Source: Acidobacteriota bacterium (GTDB lineage Bacteria; Actinomycetota; Acidimicrobiia; ATN3). Taken from it: a stretch of DNA of 51,257 bases. Location: positions 1 to 51,257 of the forward strand of contig QEUQ01000013.1 in assembly GCA_003577105.1 (NCBI GenBank), given 5' to 3'. Made by a program: the position numbers and the translations under genes. The notes below the pieces were generated by a model that saw only the letters and a program-made list of their open reading frames with translations, was not told the origin of the DNA and did not search any database. Shown one piece after another: positions 1 to 8,835 of this stretch; within the stretch, counting starts at the first letter, position 1; every line of letters starts with the position of its first letter.

Positions 1-1
1 G

Positions 2-91
2 TCCGGCTCTGCATCTGAGGGCCTCATCTTCACCTCGCCCTATGGGAAACGCTATGAGTGCGGGCCACTGGTATTCGCACAAGCCGGATAG
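2..91 (+). CDS. C-terminal end of an unidentified protein (5' partial)
   Basis: Frame 2 is open from the left edge to a TAG at 89-91 and encodes 29 residues ending GPLVFAQAG. About 62% of third positions are G or C, in line with the neighbours, and a hairpin follows before the convergent methyltransferase gene, which is the expected arrangement for a gene end. The fragment is too short to assign a family. It could also be a chance open frame. Confidence 0.3.
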   Translation, partial: SGSASEGLIFTSPYGKRYECGPLVFAQAG

Positions 92-105
92 CTAAGGCCC
101 AGATA

Positions 106-140
106 CGCCAATGATTCCCCTTCTTGGGGGGGACTTGGCG
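106..140. terminator. Hairpin between convergent gene ends
   Basis: A bipartite inverted repeat: CGCCAA (106-111) pairs with TTGGCG (135-140), and CCCC (117-120) pairs with GGGG (126-129), extended by T-G wobbles, around a TTCTT loop. It lies between the putative gene end at 91 and the methyltransferase stop at 157, so it could end transcription from both sides. There is no clear T-tract, so Rho-independent function is only inferred. Confidence 0.45.
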
Positions 141-156
141 CGCGTGGAATCCTGGG

Positions 157-801
157 TTAGCGGTACAAACCGCTCAGGGTCTTGCGAAGCAATGTGCACA
201 CCCCACGGTTCTCCGAGGTCGGTTCTGCAGATGGATCGTCGTGGTTGTAGATCTCGCGATCGATGACTTCATAAGTGCTGAGCGCGGTGAAGGCCGCCGC
301 GTAATCGGTCTTGAATGTGAAGACCGAATCATCCGGCAAGTGATGGTAAGGAACCTTTGTCGGGCGATCGGGCAGGAAGTCGCCAACGATGAGATATCCA
401 TCTGGCGCGACGCAGCGATCAGTCTCGGAAATCGCCGCGAGGATCGTGGATCGGTCGATCCAGTGAAAGACGTAGTTGACGATCACAAGGTCGAAGAATT
501 CCTCTTCAATTGGCAGCCGATCTGCCCGGCCAACGCTGAGATCGAGAGTTTGAGACACACCCGCGGAGATTGCCGCAGACGACACGTCGACCCCCACCAA
601 GCGTGGCGCGCCGCTCTCGGCAATGGCAGCAAGGCGCCATCCATTGGCACATCCGATTTCTAAGACCGACTCAGGGTGAAGCGCATTGCGCTCGATCAAA
701 CGGAGCGGCCAATCATCATGGCCTAGGGCATCCCGGTTCCGTTCGTACCAACGATCACCCTCTCCGGCTGCGAAAACGTCGTCTTGAATCGGACCGCTCA
801 C
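157..801 (-). CDS. Class I SAM-dependent methyltransferase
   Basis: A 214-residue Rossmann-fold methyltransferase. Motif I, VLEIGCANG, is at about 46-54, followed by the acidic end of beta-2 (LVGVDVS, about 68-74) and motif IV/post-I DLVIVNYVFHW (about 103-113), which resembles small-molecule methyltransferases. The start is GTG at 801-799 and overlaps the TGA of the upstream acyl-CoA ligase (GTGA), so the two are probably translationally coupled. It is the last gene of a seven-gene minus-strand run starting at the STAS gene. The substrate is unknown; the neighbouring ligase suggests a lipid or other carboxylic acid derivative, but that is inference. Confidence 0.8.
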   Translation of the reverse strand: MSGPIQDDVFAAGEGDRWYERNRDALGHDDWPLRLIERNALHPESVLEIGCANGWRLAAIAESGAPRLVGVDVSSAAISAGVSQTLDLSVGRADRLPIEEEFFDLVIVNYVFHWIDRSTILAAISETDRCVAPDGYLIVGDFLPDRPTKVPYHHLPDDSVFTFKTDYAAAFTALSTYEVIDREIYNHDDPSAEPTSENRGVCTLLRKTLSGLYR

Positions 802-2300
802 TGCTCTGACATCACGTTGAGCCGCAATTCCCGCTTGAGGGTCTTGCCGGCGCCCGACTTCGGCAGCGAGTCACGGAACTCGAAGGACCTTGGAATCTTG
901 TAACCGGCAATCTGGGCTCGGCAGTGGTTCATGAGGGCGTCCTCTGTTGTCGCAGCGCCATCGCGCAGTACCACGACCGCATGAACCCGTTCGCCCCACT
1001 TGGGATCCGCGACTCCTATTACTGCGGCCTCGAGCACATCGGGGTGCGAATACAGGGCACTCTCAACTTCGACCGAGTAAACGTTTTCGCCCCCCGAGAT
1101 GATCATGTCTTTAGAACGATCAACGATGAATACGTAGCCCTCATCGTCAGTGAACGCTAGATCTCCCGTGTGCATCCAGCCGTCTCGCAGAACGTTGGTC
1201 GAGTCCATGCCCCAGTAGCCCATCATCACGTTTGGCCCGCGGGCGACGATCTCTCCGACTTCTCCTGGCGGACAGATCTCGCCGTGCTCATCCACAATCC
1301 TGACCTCAGTCCCCACGATCGGACGACCTGCAGACGCGAGGCGTGCCCGCTCAAGGTTGGTAGCACCGGGACTTGAAAACCGTTGGTGCTCCTCAGGTGA
1401 GAGCGCAGTGAGGCGAGCCGAGGTTTCGGTCATGCCATAGCCCTGACCGATTTCGCAATCAAATGCGTCGAGTACGCGTTCAAGAAGTCCTGGAGGCATC
1501 GGTGAAGCAGAATAGAAGACACGCCTGAGACTCTTGAGGCGATCCGTGGAGAACTCGGGTGATTCAAGCAACATCGCGTACATCGTCGGCACCAAGGTCA
1601 TTGAGGTCACGCCATGAGACTCCACAGCGTCGAGGAGGACCTCCGGACTGAATCCGGGAATGAAGACATGGGATGCGCCGAGCCAGGTCGTGGCGAAACT
1701 ACCGCATCCGTCTGCGAGATGAAACATAGGCCCGGCGTGCAAGTAAATGTCGTCTTCGCGATACCCCATTGCGATGACGACGTTGATCGCACCCTCACAG
1801 ATGTTCCGGTGACTGAGCATGACACCCTTGGGCTGCCCTGTGGTGCCGCCCGTGTAGAAGATCCCGAACAATTCGTCTTCGCTCACCTCAACCGCGGGGG
1901 GAGCGCTTGCCGTTGACGTATCCCAATCATCGATACAGACAACTGAGTTCGAGATTTCGCTAGCGAGGTCCAGATGCTCGCGATCTGCGAGGAGCATCAC
2001 ACTGCCCGAGTCCTTCATGCAGTACTCGAGTTCGGGCTTGGCCAAGCGGTGATTGAGCGGGACGATTACTCCGCCGGCCCTTGGAATAGAGAAATACAGC
2101 TCGAAATACCGGGCGGAGTTCCTCGATATGACCGCTACTCGCTCCCCCAGACCAAGGCCGAGCTCTCTCAGCGCGCCGGCGTCACGCTCCACGTGCTCTT
2201 GAACTTCTGACCATGTCCGGCCTTGATCAACCAGAGCCGGCTTGCGCGGCCAGAGCGCGCACGGCCTTGCAAGTATCTCGCCGACGTTGCGCCCCATCAC
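798..2300 (-). CDS. AMP-forming acyl-CoA synthetase (FadD-like)
   Basis: A 500-residue member of the adenylate-forming ligases. It would activate a carboxylic acid to acyl-AMP and then acyl-CoA. The phosphate-binding loop YTGGTTGQPKG is at about 149-159, GYGMTET lies in the middle, the hinge region has HTGDLAF and DRSKDMIISGGENVYS, and the C-terminal catalytic lysine sits in PKSGAGKTLKREL. All core motifs are intact and length is normal. The first codon may be GTG at 2300 or ATG at 2297; both come directly after the holB stop (2303-2301), so it is co-transcribed with holB. Chain-length specificity cannot be read from the sequence. Confidence 0.9.
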   Translation of the reverse strand: MMGRNVGEILARPCALWPRKPALVDQGRTWSEVQEHVERDAGALRELGLGLGERVAVISRNSARYFELYFSIPRAGGVIVPLNHRLAKPELEYCMKDSGSVMLLADREHLDLASEISNSVVCIDDWDTSTASAPPAVEVSEDELFGIFYTGGTTGQPKGVMLSHRNICEGAINVVIAMGYREDDIYLHAGPMFHLADGCGSFATTWLGASHVFIPGFSPEVLLDAVESHGVTSMTLVPTMYAMLLESPEFSTDRLKSLRRVFYSASPMPPGLLERVLDAFDCEIGQGYGMTETSARLTALSPEEHQRFSSPGATNLERARLASAGRPIVGTEVRIVDEHGEICPPGEVGEIVARGPNVMMGYWGMDSTNVLRDGWMHTGDLAFTDDEGYVFIVDRSKDMIISGGENVYSVEVESALYSHPDVLEAAVIGVADPKWGERVHAVVVLRDGAATTEDALMNHCRAQIAGYKIPRSFEFRDSLPKSGAGKTLKRELRLNVMSEQ

Positions 2301-3302
2301 CTAGTGCTCCAGCGCGTGCAGCGCGACCATAAGACGCTCAAGCCATATCTCTTCTCTGGGGTTGCGCGCCCAGTCGCGTCGAGTCTGCGCAATGAAGTCC
2401 TGGGCGGCCAGGGGAGCCGAGTGCGGAAGCGCTCGAGCTTCAGCCGCCAGCTGATCTTTCCACTCGGGGTTGATCAAGAGTGCGTCATCTGCACCGGACT
2501 GAATCACCGCGACATCCCGATACCAGGAGGCCAGCGCGTCGAGGTACTCGGCAAAGAGCTCGCCCCTTGCTCTTCTTATTTCCCTCTTGTGCCTGTCCGT
2601 GTCGGACTCCGTGGCAACTTGCTCCTCTACGGCAGCTTTCAACTCGGCGGCCGAGTCAATCGCTGCGGCCAGTGGTCCCGCTCGCAGACGCGATGGGATT
2701 CCCAGTATTCGGTCACGGGCGGCGAGAGCCTCATCATCAAGGCGCTGCGCCCTGTCGATCCGGCCGCCCGAAATGCGAGCGGCTCGTCGAGCGGCATCGG
2801 AGTCGATTCCTTGGGCCTCTAGGGCAGCAATGATCTCGTCGGGGCTCATGTGCTCAAAAGCGACGACCTGACAACGCGAACTGATTGTCTCAAGCAACGC
2901 GCCAGGTGCCAGCAGTACAAATGTCACATTGCCCAGGGGCTCTTCGAGGGTCTTGAGCAACGCATTGGATGACGCCGGGTTGAGGCGCTCAGCTTCACGG
3001 ATGATCAGGAACCGGTGAGCGGCCTCGACCGGGGCAAGGCTCGCCTCAGGAACGATCTCGCTTCGAACCTGCTCCACAAGGTATGAGGTTCCCTCGGGCT
3101 CGAATATCAGCACATCGGGGTGAACACCGGACCAGATGCGTCTGCAAATCTCACAGTCCCGGCATGGGGCGCCGGAACTCTCGCAGAGCACCCCGGCCGC
3201 GAACTCGATAGCGGCTTCGTACTTGCCGCTCGCCGGGGGACCCGAGAACACATATGCATGCGAAGGACCTTGGTCGATCGCCCTGCGAATTGAGAGCTTC
3301 AT
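2301..3302 (-). CDS. holB: DNA polymerase III subunit delta' (clamp loader)
   Basis: A 333-residue AAA+ clamp-loader subunit, which opens and loads the sliding clamp together with delta and the tau/gamma ATPases. It has the four-cysteine zinc module CESSGAPCRDCEIC (about 39-52), the region LLKTLEEP and the SSRCQ (sensor/arginine-finger) motif. The Walker A equivalent reads GPPASGKYE at about 21-29, with Tyr in place of the usual Ser/Thr, in keeping with delta' being a non-hydrolysing subunit. It overlaps tmk by 4 bp (ATGA), and tmk-holB is a conserved actinobacterial pair. Confidence 0.9.
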   Translation of the reverse strand: MKLSIRRAIDQGPSHAYVFSGPPASGKYEAAIEFAAGVLCESSGAPCRDCEICRRIWSGVHPDVLIFEPEGTSYLVEQVRSEIVPEASLAPVEAAHRFLIIREAERLNPASSNALLKTLEEPLGNVTFVLLAPGALLETISSRCQVVAFEHMSPDEIIAALEAQGIDSDAARRAARISGGRIDRAQRLDDEALAARDRILGIPSRLRAGPLAAAIDSAAELKAAVEEQVATESDTDRHKREIRRARGELFAEYLDALASWYRDVAVIQSGADDALLINPEWKDQLAAEARALPHSAPLAAQDFIAQTRRDWARNPREEIWLERLMVALHALEH

Positions 3303-3931
3303 CTGCCGCCGCCCTCCGAATGTGCGCGGTCGGCGTCAGAGAGCGCGTGCACGGCATCCCATATGAGCTCAGCAACTCTTTCGACAGAATCTGTGGCATC
3401 GATCACAGAGAAGCGCTCGGGTTCGGCCGCTGCTAGGTCCAGAAACGCTTGGCGGACCCTGATGTGAAAGTCAATGCCTGCAGACTCGATGCGGTCAAAA
3501 GAACCGCCTATACGCTTCATTCCCAGCTCTACTGGAAGGTCCAAGACGATCACCAAATCGGGCTCAAGGCCGCATGACGCCCATGTCGAGATGGGGCCAA
3601 TGCCATCTAGACCGCGTCCTGCACCTTGATACGCACGGTAGGAATCGGAGAATCGATCGCATACCACCCAACGACCTGACTCAAGCGCGGGGCGCACTAC
3701 CTCGGCCACGTGTTCGGCCCGGTCAGCTGCATAGAGAAGAGCTTCAGCCCGCGGGCTCAGCTCTCGGGATGGGTCGAGAAGCAGCTCGCGAATCTTCTGA
3801 CCCTGAGCGGTCCCACCGGGTTCGCGGGTGAGAACAGCTTCTATGCCATTGGCATTGAGGCGTTCGGTAAGCAACGAAGACTGCGTGGACTTTCCGCACC
3901 CCTCAACGCCTTCGAGCGCGATGAAGGCCAT
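3299..3931 (-). CDS. tmk: Thymidylate kinase
   Basis: A 210-residue dTMP kinase that makes dTDP from dTMP for DNA synthesis. The P-loop GVEGCGKST is at about 8-16, the TREPGG motif follows, and the DRFSDSYRAYQGAGRGL substrate/LID region is near 96-112. The length is typical for a stand-alone enzyme. The ATG overlaps the TAA of the upstream MFS gene by one base (TAATG), and its own stop overlaps holB by 4 bp. In many actinobacteria the permease and kinase are one fused protein; here they are separate but maximally coupled. Confidence 0.95.
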   Translation of the reverse strand: MAFIALEGVEGCGKSTQSSLLTERLNANGIEAVLTREPGGTAQGQKIRELLLDPSRELSPRAEALLYAADRAEHVAEVVRPALESGRWVVCDRFSDSYRAYQGAGRGLDGIGPISTWASCGLEPDLVIVLDLPVELGMKRIGGSFDRIESAGIDFHIRVRQAFLDLAAAEPERFSVIDATDSVERVAELIWDAVHALSDADRAHSEGGGR

Positions 3932-5538
3932 TACCCGCCTCCAGAGTCACCGCGGCGCCAGCGTTCGCGCCGGGCGCGCCTGTCTTCATGACGCGACCTG
4001 ATCGGGTCGCGCGGAGCGACCGCTTCGACCGGAGTCCTTTCCGCATCCGACTCGGCAAGTGCCTCAAAACTCTCAACTGACAATTCAATGCTGCCAGTAG
4101 GCCGGAAGGGGTCGCCGCCTGCGGCCGGCATTTCCTTGCGACGAACGCGGCTTTCTTCCTCCGCGGTACGGGGGTGCTCGATCCCAGACCAAAAGCGCAA
4201 GCCCGTAACAACCCCGACGGCCATGACAATTGACCCTGAAAGCCAGAAGGTCATTCTCGTGCCTGACAGCTGCAACGCGAATCCAAAGACGTCAAGTGAG
4301 CCCGACGGTGCAATCAAGTTGGCGACGCCGTTGAGGGTGCCCGCGACCAGCGGGCTGATTGCCAGGGCCATCATGATAGATAGCCGTGTAAGAGAGAGGA
4401 GCGCTGCGAAGCTCCGCCCTCGGAACTCCTCGTCGGCGGATTCGTGCACCACTGTCAGACCCGAAATATAGGCCGGGGCCGCAAAGAAACCGACGAGGCC
4501 GACGAAAAGCGCTGCGACCTTCAGCGTCCCGGTGAGCGAGGACAAGAAAAGAAAGACCCCCGCCATGAGGATCGCCGTCGAAAAGAGCGCCTCGCGCCGG
4601 ATCTTCTTGCCGATTGTCTCAAGAAGTAACACCCCAATGGCCGCGCCGGTACCGAGAGTGGTCATCATCACTCCGAATCCGGACGGGCCACCGCTGAGGT
4701 CATTCTGGACAAAGATCGCACCAAGCGAGACTACTGACCCCGCACCGAAGACCGCCGTTGTCATCCCAAAGATGACGGTTCGCACGGTTACATTCCGGTT
4801 GATCTCCCGATAGCCCTCGCGCACCTCCCGGATTGCCAGAGTGAAGTCGAGTTTCCGAGCCGGGGCCTCTCGCCGAGGTAGGTCAAGTCCTGAGATCAAC
4901 AGGGCAGCTATGAAGAAAGTCGCCGAGTCCACGAAGAGAGCGAGCGACTCCTGATTCAGCCCGAACGCCTTGAAGAATGAGATCTCCCCTAGAACCGCGG
5001 CGAGCTGCGAGAGGCCCGCAAAGGCCAAGGCGCCGAGCGGGAAGGTTCCGTAGGCGGCCATTTGGCCAATCGAATTGATGCGTGAGATCTGCTCCTCGTT
5101 CTTGGCGACGTCTGGAACCGATGCCTCCTTGGCGGGCTGCCAAAGCATCGTCACGATTTCAAAGAGCAGTTGGTTGATCACGAGGATTCCGAGATTGGGA
5201 ACGAAGGGCAGCGCGGCGATCAGAAGGCCCCGGATCACATCGCAGATGACCATTACCTTGCGCCGGTCCCAGCGGTCGACCAGCGGGCCGGCAAGCTGGC
5301 CGAAGAGAAATCCCGGAAGGGTCCTGGTAATAAGGACGATTCCTGGACCAAAGATCGCCAGCCCCGTTCCGGCGGCCAGCCTCGCCGAGAGGGCGAGGAT
5401 CGCAACGAGGCCAATCCAGTCGCCAAGGCTTGACGCGAATTGCGCCCCCAGAAAACGCACGATTTGCTTGTCTTTGAAGAGCGAAGTCGACTCCGGCTTC
5501 TCGCCGGGCGGAATCACCTCGACTCGGTCGTCAGACAC
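3931..5538 (-). CDS. MFS transporter coupled to tmk
   Basis: A major facilitator permease, about 535 residues, with roughly 12 hydrophobic segments. The loop 2-3 motif GQLAGPLVDRWDRRKVM is clear, and the first half resembles EntS-like exporters (LGAQFASSLGDW, then WQPAKEASVPDV). A hydrophilic C-terminal tail of about 90 residues is rich in Arg and Glu. The frame is open to 5604, but that start would overlap topA by 62 bp without a ribosome site. GTG at 5538 falls just after the topA TAA (5545-5543) and has GGAGG about 15 nt upstream, so I prefer it; ATG at 5583 is an alternative. The substrate is unknown. Its fixed position before tmk matches the N-terminal half of actinobacterial bifunctional MFS/dTMP kinase proteins. 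Confidence 0.85.
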   Translation of the reverse strand: MSDDRVEVIPPGEKPESTSLFKDKQIVRFLGAQFASSLGDWIGLVAILALSARLAAGTGLAIFGPGIVLITRTLPGFLFGQLAGPLVDRWDRRKVMVICDVIRGLLIAALPFVPNLGILVINQLLFEIVTMLWQPAKEASVPDVAKNEEQISRINSIGQMAAYGTFPLGALAFAGLSQLAAVLGEISFFKAFGLNQESLALFVDSATFFIAALLISGLDLPRREAPARKLDFTLAIREVREGYREINRNVTVRTVIFGMTTAVFGAGSVVSLGAIFVQNDLSGGPSGFGVMMTTLGTGAAIGVLLLETIGKKIRREALFSTAILMAGVFLFLSSLTGTLKVAALFVGLVGFFAAPAYISGLTVVHESADEEFRGRSFAALLSLTRLSIMMALAISPLVAGTLNGVANLIAPSGSLDVFGFALQLSGTRMTFWLSGSIVMAVGVVTGLRFWSGIEHPRTAEEESRVRRKEMPAAGGDPFRPTGSIELSVESFEALAESDAERTPVEAVAPRDPIRSRHEDRRARRERWRRGDSGGG

Positions 5539-5542
5539 CGGG

Positions 5543-7780
5543 TTAGTTCGCCGCCTCCGCGCCGACCTCGGCTTCCTGCTCATCTGCGAAATCATCTTGA
5601 TCAAACATGGTTTCGCACTCTGAGCACCTGGCGCGTTTTCGATAGGGCGTCACAAGACCTCCGCACTCTGGGCATCGCTTAGCGTAAGGCTTCTGCCAAA
5701 GCGCGAAGTCGCAATCGGGATACTTGTTGCATCCGTAGAAGAACTTGCCTCGCCGGCTTCGCTTCTGAACCAGCTCTCCCTCATCACACTTGGGGCACTT
5801 GACGTCGATCTTGTTTTCCGTCTTCTTTATATACCGGCACTCCGGATAGCCCGAGCAGCCGACAAACGGACCGAACCGCCCCATCTTCTTGACAAGTGGC
5901 TGGTCGCACTCGGGGCACTTTTCGTCTAGGACCTCTGGCTCGGCAGCTTCGCCACGGTCGAGTTGCCTTGTGCCCTTGCACTCGGGGTAGCGGGAGCATG
6001 AGAGGAACTTGCCGTAGCGCCCAAGACGGATGACCATCTTGGCGTCACAGCCCTCCTCGGGGCACTCGATGTCGGTCTCCTCGACTGGGCGCTCAATCTC
6101 GTGCTCTTTCTTCTCAATCAGGCGGGCAAATGGGTCGTAGAAGTCCCGTAAGACGGGGACCCACTCCTTCTTCTGCTCCGCAATCTCGTCGAGGTTTTCC
6201 TCCATGCGCGCGGTGAAGCCAACATCGACGATGTCCGGGAAGTGCTCGGTAAGGAGATCGGTCACCACGACACCGACATCCTCAGGAAAGAATCGCTTCT
6301 CTTCGAGTCTGACGTAGCCCCGGTCGATGATCGTCGAGATGGTCGGAGCGTATGTCGACGGCCGGCCGATGCCATTCTCCTCGAGGGCCTTGACCAGAGT
6401 GGCCTCGGTGAAGCGAGGTGGCGGCTGAGTGAAATGCTGCTCCGGTCGGACCGCAATCAACTCGATCTCCTCCCGCATCTCCGGCAGGTACTTCTCACGG
6501 TCGTCATCGGCGCTGTCATCACGCCCCTCGGTATAGACACGCATGAAGCCGTCGAAGATCACCGTCTGACCAGTGGCGCGCAGCAGGTAGCCGCCGGTGG
6601 CGTTGATATCAACCGAAGTCTGATTGAACCGAGCATCTGACATTTGAGATGCAACCGCTCGCTGCCAGATCAGCCTGTAGAGGCGCTGTTGATCACGCTC
6701 CAGGTTCAGCGAGTCGGGGTCGCGGCGGGCCTCAGTCGGCCGGATCGCCTCATGAGCTTCCTGAGCGGACTTGGACTTGGTCTTGTACCGCCGCGCTTCG
6801 CCGTACTCGCTTCCGTATCGCTCGAGAACTACCCCGCCAATTTCCTCAATTGCTGACTCGGCGATATTGACGGAGTCAGTTCTCATGTAAGTGATTAGAC
6901 CGACCTGCCCCTCGCCCTCGATCTCGATGCCCTCATATAGCTGCTGAGCGACTCGCATCGTCTTCTTGGATGAGAAGCCCAGCTTGCGCGCCGCTTCCTG
7001 CTGGAGGGTGCTGGTCGTAAATGGTGGCGATGGGCGGCGCTTCCGCTCTTTCTGGCGAACCTCGCCGAGGCTGTACTCGGCGGATTCCAGTAATTCCTTG
7101 TGACGCGCAGCGTCATCTGCGTTGTCGACCTCGAACTTCTTGCCGTTGATCTTCGCTACCGACGCGACAAAGCTCTCCTTGTCCGGTCCGGTCGCAAGGT
7201 CAACCTCGATCGACCAGTACTCCCTGGCCTCAAAGGCCTCGATCTCACGTTCTCGGTCGACAATTAGCCGAAGTGCGACAGACTGGACTCGCCCAGCCGA
7301 CAAGCCACGTCGGACCTTGGTCCAGAGAATCGGGCTGATCTTGTATCCGACCAATCGGTCAAGGACGCGCCGAGCCTGTTGCGCATTTACGAGCGCCATG
7401 TCTATTTCGCGCGGATTCTCAAAAGCCTCGAGGATTGCCGCCTTGGTTATCTCGGTGAAGGTGACTCTGTTGGCGTGCTCAACGCCGAGGGCCTCTGCGA
7501 GGTGCCAAGCAATTGCCTCGCCCTCGCGGTCGTAGTCGGTCGCGAGGAAGACTGTCTCGGCGCCGGTCGCGGCCTTCTTGAGTTCGCTGATCGTCTTCTT
7601 GGAATCTGGTGAAATCTCGTAGGTCGGGGTGAAGGGACCCTCTGTGTCAACACCGAGTTTGGACTTTGGCAAATCCCTGACATGCCCCTTCGAAGCCTTG
7701 ACCGTGTACCCAGACCCCAGGTACTTCTTCAAGGTCTTCGCTTTAGTTGGCGACTCAACGATCACCAGGTTTTTCGCCAT
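5543..7780 (-). CDS. topA: DNA topoisomerase I
   Basis: A 745-residue type IA topoisomerase that relaxes negative supercoils. The Toprim domain begins VIVESPTKAKTLKKYLG and has DYDREGEAIAWHL at about 83-94. The catalytic tyrosine is Y298 in ITYMRTDSVN. After the core come three classic four-cysteine zinc ribbons (CPEEGC...CSRYPEC, CPECDQ...CSGYPEC, CPKCDEG...CNKYPDC) and a fourth, shorter one (CPECGG...CSEC). The acidic tail ends EAEVGAEAAN. The ATG overlaps the STAS stop by one base. The frame is intact throughout. Confidence 0.97.
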   Translation of the reverse strand: MAKNLVIVESPTKAKTLKKYLGSGYTVKASKGHVRDLPKSKLGVDTEGPFTPTYEISPDSKKTISELKKAATGAETVFLATDYDREGEAIAWHLAEALGVEHANRVTFTEITKAAILEAFENPREIDMALVNAQQARRVLDRLVGYKISPILWTKVRRGLSAGRVQSVALRLIVDREREIEAFEAREYWSIEVDLATGPDKESFVASVAKINGKKFEVDNADDAARHKELLESAEYSLGEVRQKERKRRPSPPFTTSTLQQEAARKLGFSSKKTMRVAQQLYEGIEIEGEGQVGLITYMRTDSVNIAESAIEEIGGVVLERYGSEYGEARRYKTKSKSAQEAHEAIRPTEARRDPDSLNLERDQQRLYRLIWQRAVASQMSDARFNQTSVDINATGGYLLRATGQTVIFDGFMRVYTEGRDDSADDDREKYLPEMREEIELIAVRPEQHFTQPPPRFTEATLVKALEENGIGRPSTYAPTISTIIDRGYVRLEEKRFFPEDVGVVVTDLLTEHFPDIVDVGFTARMEENLDEIAEQKKEWVPVLRDFYDPFARLIEKKEHEIERPVEETDIECPEEGCDAKMVIRLGRYGKFLSCSRYPECKGTRQLDRGEAAEPEVLDEKCPECDQPLVKKMGRFGPFVGCSGYPECRYIKKTENKIDVKCPKCDEGELVQKRSRRGKFFYGCNKYPDCDFALWQKPYAKRCPECGGLVTPYRKRARCSECETMFDQDDFADEQEAEVGAEAAN

Positions 7781-8097
7781 TAGTTCTCCGTTCGCGAGAT
7801 CTCAACGATCTCGGCAATCCTTGAGATGGCAAAGGCCTCTGCCACCGGCGGACTTGCACCCGTTATCGCAACATCGCCGCCGGCCGATCTCATCCGCCAA
7901 AGCGCTCCCGCGATGACGCCGAGCCCGGCCCAATCGATGAAATCGACCTCCGACAAGTCGAAGTTGACCTTACCTGCACCGACGGCCGCTGCTTCAAGCA
8001 GCCGCTGATTGACGCCAGGTGCGGAACCTATGTCGAGTGCCCCACGTATACGTATTACGGGTATGTTCCCAGACTCGTCAAGCTCTACTAAATCCAA
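7780..8097 (-). CDS. STAS-domain protein (BldG/SpoIIAA-like) lacking the phosphorylation site
   Basis: A STAS fold of about 105 residues, as in anti-sigma factor antagonists. It shows IPVIRIRGALDIGSAPG (strand and first helix) and VDFIDWAGLGVIAGAL (the switch helix). In SpoIIAA and BldG the switch reads D-S-S/T-G and the Ser is phosphorylated by the cognate anti-sigma kinase; here it is D-W-A-G, so neither Ser nor Thr is present. The frame reaches TTG 8151, directly abutting the divergent ATG at 8152, but TTG 8097 has GGGAG five bases upstream and precedes the first beta strand, so I chose it. It overlaps topA by one base (TAATG). Streptomyces bldG lies a few genes from topA (from memory), so it may be a positional relative. 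Confidence 0.8.
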   Translation of the reverse strand: MDLVELDESGNIPVIRIRGALDIGSAPGVNQRLLEAAAVGAGKVNFDLSEVDFIDWAGLGVIAGALWRMRSAGGDVAITGASPPVAEAFAISRIAEIVEISRTEN

Positions 8098-8151
8098 TGC
8101 TTCTCCCGAATTGCCAAACGTGGGCCCGCGCGGGAATGTAACTTTTACCAA

Positions 8152-8835
8152 ATGCGACTACGAATTCAGATCTTTATAGCGATCTCAATAGCTCTCCTTG
8201 CCGGGTGCTCCAAGTCGGCCGAAGAACCGGCGAAGGACCCCAACTCGGTGCCGATTTCGATCAAGTCGGTAGAGGTTCTAGGACCTGGAGCCAAGACAGC
8301 GTCGTCCTCGGACAAGACCGCGGAAGCGGCACTCGGTCCTGTGCGCAATTACTACGATGGCGCATTTTTCAAGGTGGAGCTGGCAACTCAAGACTTCGCC
8401 AAGGCGTTTGGTGACTTCACGCCCACGGTCGCCTCTCTTGCCCAGGGTGCCCAGAAATCAACCCTCACCCCAGATGACCCCAATATTGCGGCACTTTGGG
8501 CCGAACGCCTCGAAGCCAAGGTAAGCCTCTACGCAGATGCAGAAGGTGGTATCGAGGCCGGCATCATAAAGGTCTCGATGGTAGGCGGCGGCAAGCTAGT
8601 TGACGGATCACCCCTCTCGATCTCCCACATCGATGACTTCTATGTGGTCAAGTCAAAGGACAAATGGATCGTGACGGGATATGCCGTTCTTCAGCAGATT
8701 GACGCCCCGCCGGCGGGCCCGGTGACAGCAAGCGCATCGCCATCGGTATCGCCATCGCCATCGGCGAGCGCATCACCATCCCCGACCAAGTCGTCGACGA
8801 AATCTCCGACGAAATCTCCGACGAAGGGCCGCTGA
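8152..8835 (+). CDS. Secreted lipoprotein of unknown function
   Basis: 227 residues beginning with a lipoprotein signal peptide: MRLRIQ, a hydrophobic stretch, then the lipobox LLAGC with the modified Cys at about 19. A globular domain of about 160 residues has no family I recognise; it contains YYDGAFFKVELATQDFAKAF and ends in a strand-rich segment (DDFYVVKSKDKWIVTGY). The C-terminal 35 residues are low-complexity Ser/Pro then Lys-Ser-Pro-Thr repeats, probably a wall-spanning tail. No Shine-Dalgarno site is visible before the ATG; TAACTT seven bases upstream would fit a TAnnnT -10 of a leaderless transcript. Its TGA overlaps the next ATG (TGATG), so it is coupled to the LCP gene. Confidence 0.75.
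   Translation: MRLRIQIFIAISIALLAGCSKSAEEPAKDPNSVPISIKSVEVLGPGAKTASSSDKTAEAALGPVRNYYDGAFFKVELATQDFAKAFGDFTPTVASLAQGAQKSTLTPDDPNIAALWAERLEAKVSLYADAEGGIEAGIIKVSMVGGGKLVDGSPLSISHIDDFYVVKSKDKWIVTGYAVLQQIDAPPAGPVTASASPSVSPSPSASASPSPTKSSTKSPTKSPTKGR

Noticed and set aside
2301-3302. Altered Walker A of HolB as a novelty
   Set aside because: Delta' subunits are known to lack a working ATP site, so this is normal for the family.
5539-5604. Longer N-terminus of the MFS protein
   Set aside because: It would overlap topA by 62 bp and its ATG codons have no ribosome site; GTG 5538 fits better.
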